Assembly (NCBI GenBank): GCA_024234935.1
Contig: JACKNI010000001.1
Span: 1-64,000, forward strand
Source of the DNA: Chromatiales bacterium
GTDB lineage: Bacteria > Pseudomonadota > Gammaproteobacteria > Steroidobacterales > GCA-2729495
Length of the DNA stretch: 64,000 nt
Reading direction: 5' to 3'
The number at the start of each line of letters is the position of its first letter. Positions within the stretch are counted from its first letter, which is position 1. The notes under the pieces are model-generated. The model did not search any database, was not told the origin of the DNA, and saw only the letters and a list, made by a program, of their open reading frames with translations. The position numbers and the translations under genes are program-made. This document shows, piece by piece, positions 55,033 to 63,892 of this stretch.

Positions 55033-57201
55033 CTATTTCCGGGCAGCTTGCGCTGACCGGTGCCGGTTGCGGATGAGATCCAGTACTTCAGCCGCAGCCC
55101 GTGGAATATTGGTGCCGGGGCCGTAGATTGCGGCCACGCCCGCGGCCTTGAGCATGTCGTGATCCTGTGGCGGAATCACGCCGCCGCATACCACCAGCAC
55201 ATCGCTGGCGCCCTGCGCACGCAATGCCTCAATCAGTTGCGGGACGAGCGTCTTGTGGCCCGCTGCCTGTGACGAAATACCGACGACGTGCACATCGTTT
55301 TCGACGGCATGCCGTGCAGCTTCGTCCGGTGTCTGGAAGAGTGGTCCGATGTCCACGTCGAAGCCGATATCCGCGAACGCAGTGGCGATTACCTTGGCGC
55401 CACGATCGTGTCCGTCCTGACCCAGCTTGACGACCAGCAGGCGCGGCCGCCGGCCTTCCTCCTGTGCGAAGGCAGCGACCTCGTGCTGGATCCGCGCGAA
55501 CCCGTCATCGCCTGTATAGGCTGAACCATAGACGCCGCTGATTGAATGAATGATGGCGTGATGCCTCCCGTAGACCTGCTCCAGCGCGTCGGAGATTTCT
55601 CCGACCGTGGCGCGCGCCCGTGCCGCAACGACGGCAAGTTCCAGCAGATTGCCGCTGCCCTGTCTCGCTGCCTCCGTCAGGGCGGCAAGGGCAGCGTTGC
55701 ACGCTGCCGGGTCCCGCGATTTCCGCAGCGTCTGCAGCCGCTTGACTTGCGACTCGCGGACCGCGCTGTTGTCGATGCTGAGTACTTCGATTTCCGGTTC
55801 GTCATCGCGCTGATACTTGTTGACACCGACGATGACTTCTTCCCCGCGGTCGATACGCGCCTGGCGGAGTGCTGCCGACTGCTCGATACGCAGCTTGGGC
55901 ATGCCGGAGCCGACAGCCTTGGTCATGCCGCCGAGCGCTTCGACTTCGTCGATCAGTTTGCGTGCCTCATCGGCCAGCGATGCGGTCAGGCTTTCCACAT
56001 AGTAGGAGCCGGCCAGCGGATCCACGACGCGGGTGATGCCGGTTTCCTCCTGCAGCACGAGCTGGGTGTTGCGGGCAATATGTGCTGAAAACGGCGTGGG
56101 CAGTGCCAGCGCCTCGTCGAACGAGTTGGTATGCAGGGACTGCGTGCCACCCAGCGCTGCAGCCAGCGCTTCCACAGTGGTGCGTATCACGTTGTTGTAG
56201 GGATCGCGGCTGGTCAGGCTGACGCCGGAAGTCTGGCAGTGGGTGCGCAGCATCAGGGACTGGTCGTCTGCGGGTGCAAACAGCTTCTGCATGTACTCGG
56301 CCCAGAGCAGGCGTGCGGCACGCAGCTTGGCGGCCTCCATGAAGAAGTTCATGCCGATGCCGAAGAAGAAAGACAGGCGCGGCGCGAAATCGTCCACCTT
56401 CAGCCCGCTCGCCAGTGCCGCACGAACGTACTCGATGCCGTCGGCCAGCGTGTAACCGAGTTCCTGCACGGCTGTCGCACCGGCTTCCAGCATGTGATAG
56501 CCGGAAATCGAAACCGAGTTGTATTTCGGCATGTGTTTCGAGGTGTAGGCGATGATGTCGGCGACGATGCGCATCGAGGGTTCGGGCGGATAGATATAGG
56601 TGTTCCGGACCATGAACTCCTTGAGGATGTCGTTCTGCAGGGTGCCGTTGAGTCTGGCCTGCGCAATACCCTGTTCTTCAGCGGCGACGATGTACATGGC
56701 CATCACCGGCAGCACGGCGCCGTTCATCGTCATCGATACCGACATGCGGTCGAGCGGGATGCCGTCGAAGAGGATCTTCATGTCCTCGACGGAATCGATG
56801 GCAACACCGGCCTTGCCCACATCGCCGACCACGCGCGGGTGGTCGGAGTCGTAGCCGCGATGGGTGGGAAGGTCAAAGGCGATCGACAGGCCGGTCTGCC
56901 CGGCAGCGAGATTGTCCCGGTAGAAACGATTGGATTCTTCGGCGGTGGAGAAGCCGGCGTACTGCCGTACGGTCCAGGGCCGACCGGCGTACATCGTGGC
57001 GCGCGGGCCGCGTACAAAAGGCGCGAAGCCGGGCAGACTGTCCAGATGTTCGAGGCCGGCCAGGTCCTCGGCCGTATACAGCGGACGCACCGGAATGCCT
57101 TCAGGCGTCTGCCACGTCAGGCTGTCCGGATCCTTGCCCTTGCTTTCCCTGGTCGCGAGCTTGTTCCAGTCCTGCCTCGATCGCTTGCCGAAGTCTGCCA
57201 T
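55033..57201 (-). CDS. Methylmalonyl-CoA mutase, single-chain
   Basis: The 722-residue enzyme joins a substrate TIM barrel (PWTVRQYAGFSTAEESNRFYR, AFDLPTHRGYDSDHPRV) to a C-terminal cobalamin domain with KLGQDGHDRGAKVIA, which holds the DxHxxG base-off His, and VCGGVIPPQD. It rearranges (R)-methylmalonyl-CoA to succinyl-CoA. Length matches the catalytic large subunit (MutB/ScpA). No small MutA subunit is visible, so it may be homodimeric. The ATG at 57201 begins four bases after the lyase stop. Confidence 0.94.
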   Translation of the reverse strand: MADFGKRSRQDWNKLATRESKGKDPDSLTWQTPEGIPVRPLYTAEDLAGLEHLDSLPGFAPFVRGPRATMYAGRPWTVRQYAGFSTAEESNRFYRDNLAAGQTGLSIAFDLPTHRGYDSDHPRVVGDVGKAGVAIDSVEDMKILFDGIPLDRMSVSMTMNGAVLPVMAMYIVAAEEQGIAQARLNGTLQNDILKEFMVRNTYIYPPEPSMRIVADIIAYTSKHMPKYNSVSISGYHMLEAGATAVQELGYTLADGIEYVRAALASGLKVDDFAPRLSFFFGIGMNFFMEAAKLRAARLLWAEYMQKLFAPADDQSLMLRTHCQTSGVSLTSRDPYNNVIRTTVEALAAALGGTQSLHTNSFDEALALPTPFSAHIARNTQLVLQEETGITRVVDPLAGSYYVESLTASLADEARKLIDEVEALGGMTKAVGSGMPKLRIEQSAALRQARIDRGEEVIVGVNKYQRDDEPEIEVLSIDNSAVRESQVKRLQTLRKSRDPAACNAALAALTEAARQGSGNLLELAVVAARARATVGEISDALEQVYGRHHAIIHSISGVYGSAYTGDDGFARIQHEVAAFAQEEGRRPRLLVVKLGQDGHDRGAKVIATAFADIGFDVDIGPLFQTPDEAARHAVENDVHVVGISSQAAGHKTLVPQLIEALRAQGASDVLVVCGGVIPPQDHDMLKAAGVAAIYGPGTNIPRAAAEVLDLIRNRHRSAQAARK

Positions 57202-57205
57202 TCCA

Positions 57206-58102
57206 TCATCCCGTAGCCGGCGCACGGCTGCGCCGCTTGATTGCAAGATGCAGGGCGAGCACCCGTTGTGCTTCCTCCGCGTGCAGGCCTTCGATCATGC
57301 GGCCCTGCATGACCGCTATACCGCTGCCGCGCGCGGCAGCGGCCTCCCAGGCACGGATCAGTTCGCGGGCAGCCTCAAGCTGCGTTTCCGTGACGCCGAA
57401 GACTGCATTGGCAGCGTCGATCTGTCCCGGATGAATGAGGCTCTTGCCGTCGAATCCCAGTGCCTTGCCCTGCTGGCAGGCAGTGCGAAAGCCGGGGTGG
57501 TCGCCAATATCGGTGAAGACGCCATCGAGTATATCAAGACCCTGTGCCCGGGCCGCCAGGATGCAGTGGCCGAGGGCCTGCAGCAGGCCGCTGCGATCCG
57601 GGCCGGGATCGACGCGCAGTCCCTTGGCAAGATCGGCTGTGCCCATCACGATTGTTGCCAGGCGATCACTGCTGGCAGCGATCCGTTCCAGGGCCAGCAC
57701 GCCACGGGGCGTTTCGGCCATGATCCAGATCCCGAGGCTGGCAGGTGCGCGGAACTTTTCGAGAAGCGTGACAGCCTGCCTGACGGTCTCCGGATCCTCC
57801 ACCTTTGGCAACAGCACCGCATCGGCCCCGCTGGTCGCAGCGGCGCGCAAGTCGTCGGCACCCCATTCGGTATCGAATCCGTTTATGCGGATCACGATTT
57901 CATGATGGCCGAAACCGCCGGCGGCCAGCCGCTCGATGACGGCTTTACGCGCGGCGGGCTTGGCCTCTGGCAGTACGGCGTCTTCGAGGTCGAAAATCAG
58001 GCCGTCAGCCGGCAGGCTGGCCGCCTTGGCCAGTGCCTTGGGGTTGGCGCCCGGGACATAGAGTACCGAGCGACGCGGCCGGACTGTGTTCTGCTCATTC
58101 AT
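57206..58102 (-). CDS. HpcH/CitE-family CoA ester lyase
   Basis: The 298-residue TIM-barrel protein has RSVLYVPGANPKALAKA, LIFDLEDAVLPEAKPAAR (metal ligands), IRINGFDTEWGADDL, LLPKVEDPE, IMAETPRGVLAL and DGKSLIHPGQIDAAN. It is akin to citrate lyase beta, malyl-CoA/methylmalyl-CoA lyase and CLYBL. In front of methylmalonyl-CoA mutase, a CLYBL-like role is a good option: clearing itaconate-derived citramalyl-CoA, which otherwise poisons the B12 mutase. Malyl-CoA thioesterase is another. It is the first gene of the operon; its promoter is in the 90 bases before it. Confidence 0.88.
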   Translation of the reverse strand: MNEQNTVRPRRSVLYVPGANPKALAKAASLPADGLIFDLEDAVLPEAKPAARKAVIERLAAGGFGHHEIVIRINGFDTEWGADDLRAAATSGADAVLLPKVEDPETVRQAVTLLEKFRAPASLGIWIMAETPRGVLALERIAASSDRLATIVMGTADLAKGLRVDPGPDRSGLLQALGHCILAARAQGLDILDGVFTDIGDHPGFRTACQQGKALGFDGKSLIHPGQIDAANAVFGVTETQLEAARELIRAWEAAAARGSGIAVMQGRMIEGLHAEEAQRVLALHLAIKRRSRAPATG

Positions 58103-58190
58103 CGGGCCGGCAAGGATACCTTATAGATGCGGATGTCGGCCTGTGCTGGCACCATCCGGGTATCGGGTCAGGCGAAGCGGGGAAGGTCGG

Positions 58191-60584
58191 ATGTTGCGCA
58201 AGACAGTGGTGGTCGTGCTGTGGCTGTTTGCCCTGTCGGTGGTCGGCATCGCGGTTTTTACGCAGGTGGTTGACCGCTATCAGAGCGATGGTGTCCTGCA
58301 GCTGTCGGTGCTCTCGGCGCCGGTACGCGTGGTCCGGGATGAACAGGGCATCCCCTACATCCATGCGAAATCCCTCGACGATGCGATTCGTGCCCAGGGC
58401 TGGGTGACGGCGCAGGATCGCCTTCTGCAGATCGATTTTGAGCGCTACCTCGCTGCCGGCCGGCTTTCGGAACTGATTGGCGAATCAGCGCTTGAGTCGG
58501 ATATCGCGCTGCGTCTGGCGGGTACGGCCCGGCATGGTCGCCGGCATGCAGAGCTGCTCGGTCCCGCTGACCGCCGGTTCTACGAACTGTATCTCGAGGG
58601 GCTAAACGCCTACATCGAACACCAGACCGGCGAACACCAGTTCGGCTTCGGGCTGCTCGGCACGCGGCCGGAACCGTGGACGGTGGCCGATGTGATGACG
58701 CTGCAGTATTTTCTCAACTGGTCGAGTTCGGTCAATCTGCAGGCCGAACTCATCAGCCAGAAAGTCATCGACCGGCTGGGGGCTGTGAAGGCAGCCGAAA
58801 TCCGCATGATGACCATCAATCCGGATGACAACAGCGGTACGGGTCTCGATGCTGCCCCTTTACCGACACCGTCGGTCGCGCTGAATCTCGAGGTCGACGC
58901 GGCCTGGCTGGCACCGGGTCCAGGGCCACGGGAGATCGGCAGTAACCAGTGGGTGATGAGCGGTGCGCGCTCGATCAATGGTGCGCCGGTGCTCGCCAAT
59001 GATCCGCATCTGGATGCGCGCAACCTGCCGGGCATCTGGCATCCGGTCGGATTGATTACACCGGAGTTTCGTGCCGTGGGCTCTGCCGGCCCGGGTATTC
59101 CCGGTCTCGGTGTCGGGCGCACCAGCCACATCGCCTTTGGCGTGACCAATGCCTATGCCGATGTGATCGATCTGTTCATCGAAACAGAAGATCCGCAGCG
59201 ACCGGGCAATTACCTGGAAGGCGAGCAGTCCTTTCCCTTCGAGGTGATCGAAGAGACGCTGCGCGTTCGCGCGCGACCGGGATCTTCGGAATTTCACACC
59301 GTGCCGCTGAAAATTCGCCTGACGCATCGTGGACCGGTGATTTCTGACCATGGGATGAGCGTGGCCGACGGCAAGCTGATTTCGATGCGCTGGAGCGCGC
59401 CCGAGGCCATGGCAGCAGATACCGGCCAGTATGCGTTGTTTACCGCGCGGTCGGTGGAGGAGGCGCGTCGTGCCATCTGGATGAATACCGCGCCATACAA
59501 TTATGTGATCGCCGATACGGAGGGCAACATCGGCCACGCTACCGCAGGCCGTGTGCCGATACGCAGGCAAGGTGATGGTTCAACACCATTGCCGGTCAGG
59601 GACAGTGCCGATGCCTGGGCAGGCTTCATTTCGCCGGACCAGATGCCGGGACAGGTGAATCCCGCACGCGGCTGGGTTGGCAATGCCAATCATCGTACGG
59701 TGCCGGCTGATTATCCCTATGCCTATTCGACGTACTTCGCCGCCTCCTGGCGCTATCGCCGCATGATCGAACTGCTCGATCAGCCAGAGCGACTTGGTGC
59801 GGACGATCACTGGCAATTCATGCGGGATACGCGAAACACCATGGCCGCACAGATTGCACCGGTGATGGCGCAGGCGTTGCTCGCGGCGGACGATACCCGC
59901 GACCTGGGTCAGCTTCTCGCCGACTGGAATCATGTCGACGATACCGGCCTGGTTGCACCGACAGTGTTCCAGGCGGTGTACCGCGAGTTTGCCCGCCAGA
60001 CTTTCGTCGATGAACTCGGTGCCGAGCTCAGCGAAGAGATGCTCGGCAGCTGGTATTACTGGCATGAACGGCTGGCACAGATGGTTCGCACTGATTCATC
60101 GGCGTGGTTTGACGATACCCGGACGCCGGCCGTCGAAAGCCGCGACGATATCTTCCGGCGTGCAGCGCGCCTGGCGCGCAGCGAACTTGCAGAAGCCGCA
60201 GGCGCGGATCCCGGTCAGTGGCAATGGGGCCGATTGCACACCGTGACTTTCTTCAGTCCGCTGGTGCCGGGGAAGGGGCCGGCCAACGTATTGGGAGCGG
60301 GGACTCATCCCAAGGAGGGCTCGGGCGAAACGCTGAACCGCGCCACTTACAAGTTCGGCAAGCCCTGGGATACGACCACGATCGCTTCGTTGCGCTTCGT
60401 GGCGGATCTCGGCGATCCGGACAAGGTGACGGCTGTGCTGGTGGGCGGGGCCAGTGGCCGGCAGTTTGATGCTCACCTCAAAGACCAGACGCCCGCCTGG
60501 TTGTCGGGGGAGCCACGCTATTGGTGGTTCAGTGATGGGGCGATCGAGAGCCACGCACGCTCAACGCTGGTCCTGCAGCCCTGA
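58191..60584 (+). CDS. Penicillin acylase family Ntn-hydrolase
   Basis: The 797-residue precursor has an N-terminal membrane/signal segment (VVVVLWLFALSVVGIAVF), an alpha-subunit part and then GSNQWVMSGARS. The Ser of GSNQW is the autocatalytically exposed N-terminal nucleophile after the spacer is removed. NDPHLDARNLPGIWHPV and RTSHIAFGVTNAYADVIDLF follow in the beta chain. Family members hydrolyse acyl-amides such as beta-lactam side chains or acyl-homoserine lactones in the periplasm. GGGAAGG precedes the ATG. It is divergent from the propionyl-CoA operon. Confidence 0.92.
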   Translation: MLRKTVVVVLWLFALSVVGIAVFTQVVDRYQSDGVLQLSVLSAPVRVVRDEQGIPYIHAKSLDDAIRAQGWVTAQDRLLQIDFERYLAAGRLSELIGESALESDIALRLAGTARHGRRHAELLGPADRRFYELYLEGLNAYIEHQTGEHQFGFGLLGTRPEPWTVADVMTLQYFLNWSSSVNLQAELISQKVIDRLGAVKAAEIRMMTINPDDNSGTGLDAAPLPTPSVALNLEVDAAWLAPGPGPREIGSNQWVMSGARSINGAPVLANDPHLDARNLPGIWHPVGLITPEFRAVGSAGPGIPGLGVGRTSHIAFGVTNAYADVIDLFIETEDPQRPGNYLEGEQSFPFEVIEETLRVRARPGSSEFHTVPLKIRLTHRGPVISDHGMSVADGKLISMRWSAPEAMAADTGQYALFTARSVEEARRAIWMNTAPYNYVIADTEGNIGHATAGRVPIRRQGDGSTPLPVRDSADAWAGFISPDQMPGQVNPARGWVGNANHRTVPADYPYAYSTYFAASWRYRRMIELLDQPERLGADDHWQFMRDTRNTMAAQIAPVMAQALLAADDTRDLGQLLADWNHVDDTGLVAPTVFQAVYREFARQTFVDELGAELSEEMLGSWYYWHERLAQMVRTDSSAWFDDTRTPAVESRDDIFRRAARLARSELAEAAGADPGQWQWGRLHTVTFFSPLVPGKGPANVLGAGTHPKEGSGETLNRATYKFGKPWDTTTIASLRFVADLGDPDKVTAVLVGGASGRQFDAHLKDQTPAWLSGEPRYWWFSDGAIESHARSTLVLQP

Positions 60585-60612
60585 GGTCGTGAATCAGTTG
60601 AATTATGTTCAA

Positions 60613-60621
60613 TAAAAAACA
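60613..60621 (+). promoter_or_regulatory. Weak copy of the upstream TAAAAAACA motif
   Basis: TTATGT, then a few bases, then TAAAAAACAG resembles the motif ahead of the genes at 62741 and 63893. The second half motif at 74-base spacing is not found here, so support is weak. Confidence 0.3.
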
Positions 60622-60766
60622 GTATAAACAATGACCTGAGTGGCGGATTTATTCCCGGTCTACTTGTATCCACGCCAGTGCAGGGAGTAAGCTGAGTCCA
60701 TTATTCACAGAACCTTCCCGGAATTGTCCGGAGCAGGTCAGCGATGACTCAGCGGGGAATCATCCG

Positions 60767-61501
60767 ATGCGCAGCGTGAAGACCCTGGCCGGACTCGGCT
60801 TGATAGCAGCCGGTTTCAGTGCATTGCCAGCCAATGCCGTACCCGTGACCCTTTGCGGTACCAGCATCTGCTACGAGTACGACAACGACGCACTCGTTAA
60901 CCCCGGCATCTCGGCCTATGGCGTGCCGACGCTGCTGAGTGGCGATACCCTCAAGTTTGTGCCGACCAACTTCAACGCTGATTCTGATGCCAGCACTTCC
61001 ATCCCTGGTCCGACACGGGTCGAGCTGTTCAAGTTCTCACGGGTATACACCACCAATGGTGGTGAGATCGCTTCGATATCTATCACCGAGAGCGGTGACT
61101 ACCAGATCATTGGTGCCGGTTTCGTCAATGTGAACATGCGCCTGCAGAGCGTCGATAATGTCGATGACGGTGCGGCGACGCCGGGCTTCCCCGAAACCAC
61201 CACGCCACAGTTCAACTGGAATACCTCGACGCCGACCGGCGGTCCGCTGGTCAACTGGTCGCTGACGGGTACGGTCACGCCGGCGGCGCTGTTCTCCGAC
61301 CTGGCAAGTGATATCGATTTTTCGATACAGAACACCTTGCAGGCATTTGCGACTTCGCCCAACTACGCTTTTGTGCAGAAGAAACTCAGCCTGACGATTA
61401 CTGCGACCTCGACAGTACCTGTGCCGGCTGCGGTCTGGTTGTTTGGTTCGGGTCTCGGGTTGCTCGGTTTGCTGCGAAGGCGGACCGCGCTGCTTGCCTG
61501 A
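60767..61501 (+). CDS. Secreted VPxPA/PEP-CTERM-like protein A
   Basis: The 244-residue protein has a signal peptide ending ALPANA and a C-terminal sorting signal VPVPAAVWLFGSGLGLLGL then RRR, the VPxPA form of PEP-CTERM tails recognised by exosortase or archaeosortase-like enzymes. The mature N-terminus reads VTLCGTSICYEYDND, a motif repeated in the next gene. The middle is beta-rich. Function is unknown; such proteins are usually linked to exopolysaccharide or biofilm surfaces. A clear terminator follows. Confidence 0.85.
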   Translation: MRSVKTLAGLGLIAAGFSALPANAVPVTLCGTSICYEYDNDALVNPGISAYGVPTLLSGDTLKFVPTNFNADSDASTSIPGPTRVELFKFSRVYTTNGGEIASISITESGDYQIIGAGFVNVNMRLQSVDNVDDGAATPGFPETTTPQFNWNTSTPTGGPLVNWSLTGTVTPAALFSDLASDIDFSIQNTLQAFATSPNYAFVQKKLSLTITATSTVPVPAAVWLFGSGLGLLGLLRRRTALLA

Positions 61502-61523
61502 GCGGCGCAAATCCGGATACAGG

Positions 61524-61551
61524 AAAACCCGCACCAGTGCGGGTTTTTTTT
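61524..61551 (+). terminator. Rho-independent terminator
   Basis: Stem CCCGCAC (61528-61534) pairs with GTGCGGG (61537-61543) across a CA loop, preceded by four A and followed by eight T. It ends the transcript of protein A, so the next paralogue has its own promoter. Confidence 0.92.
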
Positions 61552-61635
61552 GTTGATGGAAATATCGCGACAATGTTCGGTTTTATGTTGCCTTCGGCAC
61601 AGCCGATCCTGGCGATTAACTAGAATGAGCTGTCT

Positions 61636-62367
61636 ATGAAAAAAATCCCCCGGCAGATCATTCCTGTGGCCTTGCTCGCAGTGGCTGCGTTTGCGATGCC
61701 GGTTCATGCCGCGCCTGTGCAGCTCTGCGGCCAGACAGTGTGCTATGAGTACGACAACGATCCCGCGGTAAATGACGGCCTGTTGCTGTTCGGTGCGCCA
61801 CGCCTGCTTGGCAACAGTGATGTGCTCAGTTTCACGCCGTCGGTTTCTTACGCGACAGCCTTTGGAGCCGACGGCTTCGACGAGCGGACTGCGAGCTTCC
61901 ATTTCAACCGTATCTGGTCGCCGGCAGGATTCGAGATCGGTACGATCAGTATCCGTGATTCTGGCGATTACCAGGTGCTCAATGGCGGTACGGTCAGTGC
62001 GAGCCTGCGGTTGGAGTCGCGCGATCTGGTTGACGATGGCCATGGCCCGGGTTATCTCGAGTCCGCTGCCGCAGAGAATGGTTTCAGCAGTTCGACAGCA
62101 ACCGGCCTGCCGTTCCAGAACTGGAGTTATGCAAACAGCATCGACCCCGCTGCTGCCTTTGCCGATCTTGCGACCAGCGTCGATCTGAGCATCTTCGGTC
62201 GTCTGCAGGCAACGACCGGATCTCCCGAGCAGATCGCCTTCGTCGCCAGGAAGTTGTCCCTGACGGTGGCGACCGCCGTTGTGCCGGCTCCGGCAGGAGG
62301 CTTGCTGCTGGCGACCGCCGCCATGACCTTGCTCGCTCGCGTCCGGCGACGCACCGCCCGGGACTGA
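61636..62367 (+). CDS. Secreted paralogue B of the preceding CTERM protein
   Basis: The 243-residue protein starts MKKIPRQIIPVALLAVAAFA with cleavage near VHAA, followed by VQLCGQTVCYEYDNDPAVND, matching protein A. The SGDYQVLNGG and LSLTVAT stretches also match A. Its C-terminus (VVPAPAGGLLLATAAMTLLARVRR) is a weakened sorting signal: VPAPA remains, but the glycine-rich hydrophobic stretch is changed, though RRR is kept. It is a tandem duplicate that may be sorted poorly or differently. Confidence 0.8.
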   Translation: MKKIPRQIIPVALLAVAAFAMPVHAAPVQLCGQTVCYEYDNDPAVNDGLLLFGAPRLLGNSDVLSFTPSVSYATAFGADGFDERTASFHFNRIWSPAGFEIGTISIRDSGDYQVLNGGTVSASLRLESRDLVDDGHGPGYLESAAAENGFSSSTATGLPFQNWSYANSIDPAAAFADLATSVDLSIFGRLQATTGSPEQIAFVARKLSLTVATAVVPAPAGGLLLATAAMTLLARVRRRTARD

Positions 62368-62740
62368 CCCATCCAGGGTAGCCTGGTGTCGCCGCATAGC
62401 GGCGCGCCGGGGATTCCGTGCGCTGGCAGATGGTTTCGGATGCGAAAATATTCTCCTTCTGAAGCGCGTGCTACCGGCACCGCGCCAGGCTCAAGTTGCC
62501 ATATCGATGGTCCTTCAAACTCTTGAGTGCGCAGGAATTATCTTTTCCCATTGGCGTGCTCTCTTATGTAAAAAACAGCGCGCCTGGATCTGTCATGCGC
62601 CCGGCGCATAAATAGTTGTACATGTTTGTTGGGCTGTGTTTAGATCTGACCGTGACCGACTAGGCGACGGGGTCCGGAATAATCAAGAGCTGGCTGCCGG
62701 GGCGGTCGGCCGATTCAACAAGGTACGTGGGGAAATATCC
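62368..62740. other. Intergenic region upstream of the third CTERM gene
   Basis: No gene is seen in these 373 bases. It contains the shared motif pair at 62562-62651 described separately and a CTTGAGT at 62522-62528 that recurs at a matching place upstream of the last gene. Confidence 0.6.
62562..62651 (+). promoter_or_regulatory. Shared upstream element and promoter, copy A
   Basis: TCTTATGTAAAAAACA (62562-62577) and GTGTTTAGATCTGACC (62636-62651) are spaced exactly as in copy B (74 bases start to start). A -35 TTGTAC and a -10 TTTAGA with 17-base spacing can be placed over the second motif. Confidence 0.6.
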
Positions 62741-63526
62741 ATGAAGAACGCCGCAAGACTGACCGGATTGCTATGTGCACTGGCTTTACCAGGCGTTGCT
62801 TCGGCGATACCGGTCTATGACACTTTTGGCCCGCTCACCGGGGCAAATTTTGGCGGTAGCGGGATACCCAATGATTCCGTGGCGATTTCCTCGCAGTTCT
62901 ACGACGGCAACAACCTGATCACGGTCGCGATGAACGCGACGCAGCGCTATTCCAACCCGGTTGTGACCAACAACGGTGCGGGTACTTTCTATGCGGGCAC
63001 AGGCAGCAATACCGGTGGAAACAACGAAAGCACGACGACCGGTGCGCTGTGGAACTGGAACTACTACATCAAGGTTGAGGGCGTGGGCGCCAATCCGCCG
63101 AGCCCGATTCTCACCGACTACGACATCAGTCTCTACTATGATTTCAATCCGGCTTTCGACAATCTCGCCGCATCGACGCTGGGCAAGATCGACGTCACCG
63201 CTGCACTCAAGTGTTACGGCTCCACGGCCAGCATCACCCAGGGTTCCGAGAACCTGATGTTTGGTTACCTTGCCAGTGCCGCAACTTGTCCGGTGCCGGG
63301 TCCAAATTTCGGTACGGCCCTGCTGACGCCTTCGGTCTCGTTCCCGACCTTCAATCCGAATGTTACGGGTGAATACAACTTCTCCATCCGGGTTGCCCGG
63401 GATGGTTGGGGTGTAGAAAACGTGGCCATGGACGTGCAGGTAGTCCCGGTTCCTGCTGCTGTCTGGCTGTTCGGTTCAGCGCTCGGTTTGCTCGGCCTGT
63501 CGCGTCGTCGCCTGGCTGCCGCCTGA
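62741..63526 (+). CDS. Secreted VPxPA/PEP-CTERM-like protein C
   Basis: The 261-residue protein has a signal peptide (MKNAARLTGLLCALALPGVASA) and the C-terminal VPVPAAVWLFGSALGLLGL then SRRR sorting signal, almost identical to that of protein A. The middle is unrelated to A and B, rich in Asn, Thr and Gly (FYAGTGSNTGGNNESTTT), as in surface beta-sandwich proteins. ATG 62741 follows GGGGAAATAT. A strong terminator follows. It presumably reaches the surface through an exosortase not encoded here. Confidence 0.85.
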   Translation: MKNAARLTGLLCALALPGVASAIPVYDTFGPLTGANFGGSGIPNDSVAISSQFYDGNNLITVAMNATQRYSNPVVTNNGAGTFYAGTGSNTGGNNESTTTGALWNWNYYIKVEGVGANPPSPILTDYDISLYYDFNPAFDNLAASTLGKIDVTAALKCYGSTASITQGSENLMFGYLASAATCPVPGPNFGTALLTPSVSFPTFNPNVTGEYNFSIRVARDGWGVENVAMDVQVVPVPAAVWLFGSALGLLGLSRRRLAAA

Positions 63527-63554
63527 CCGGATCCGGCTCCTGATCTGATGCAAG

Positions 63555-63581
63555 AAACCCCGCCAATTGGCGGGGTTTTTT
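63555..63581 (+). terminator. Rho-independent terminator of protein C gene
   Basis: AAACCCCGCC (63555-63564) pairs with GGCGGGGTTT (63569-63578) across an AATT loop, followed by a T run. Confidence 0.92.
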
Positions 63582-63765
63582 CTTGTGGGCCAGGGTTTGT
63601 TCTGTTGCGACGCGTTGCGGAGATTGGCCGAAGCTCGTACTGTGGATATCGAATGCGTTGTCTGATCCGGATGCACGGACCCCGAGCAAACCTTAGAAGA
63701 AAGCGGCAGATGCCGTTCCAAGTCCTTGAGTTTTTGTTGAATCCTGTTCTCGATACGACATATCT

Positions 63766-63855
63766 TCTTATGTAAAAAACACGAATCGGCAAGAATTTCT
63801 TGCGATAGGTCTTGAAATGCTTGCTCAAGGTGCTGTCGCGTGTTTTTATCAGACC
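63766..63855 (+). promoter_or_regulatory. Shared upstream element and promoter, copy B
   Basis: TCTTATGTAAAAAACA at 63766-63781 is identical to copy A. GTGTTTTTATCAGACC at 63840-63855 matches 13 of 16 positions of its second motif. A -35 TTGCTC and -10 TTTTAT, 17 bases apart, fit. GCAAGAATTTCTTGC (63789-63803) is a near-perfect palindrome between them. Confidence 0.6.
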
Positions 63856-63892
63856 AAGTCCAATAACAAAAAAGGACGCCCCGGGGGGTCCA

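Larger units (their letters stand above)
63527..63892. other. Intergenic region upstream of the last gene
   Basis: No gene is seen. It contains the terminator at 63555-63581, copy B of the shared promoter element (63766-63855) and a 15-base palindrome at 63789-63803. Confidence 0.6.

Noticed and set aside
53487..55076. Plus-strand frame, 529 codons
   Set aside because: Antisense to pccB, whose family motifs are clear.
62368..62520. Stem-like GC-rich stretch considered as a tRNA or small RNA
   Set aside because: No cloverleaf or T-arm consensus could be traced.
62520..62580. Possible sigma-54 promoter around TTGGCGTGC
   Set aside because: No GC ten bases after GG.
63781..63805. Possible sigma-54 promoter (GGCAAGAATTTCTTGC)
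   Set aside because: The spacing between GG and GC is twelve bases, not the required ten; it is better read as a palindrome.
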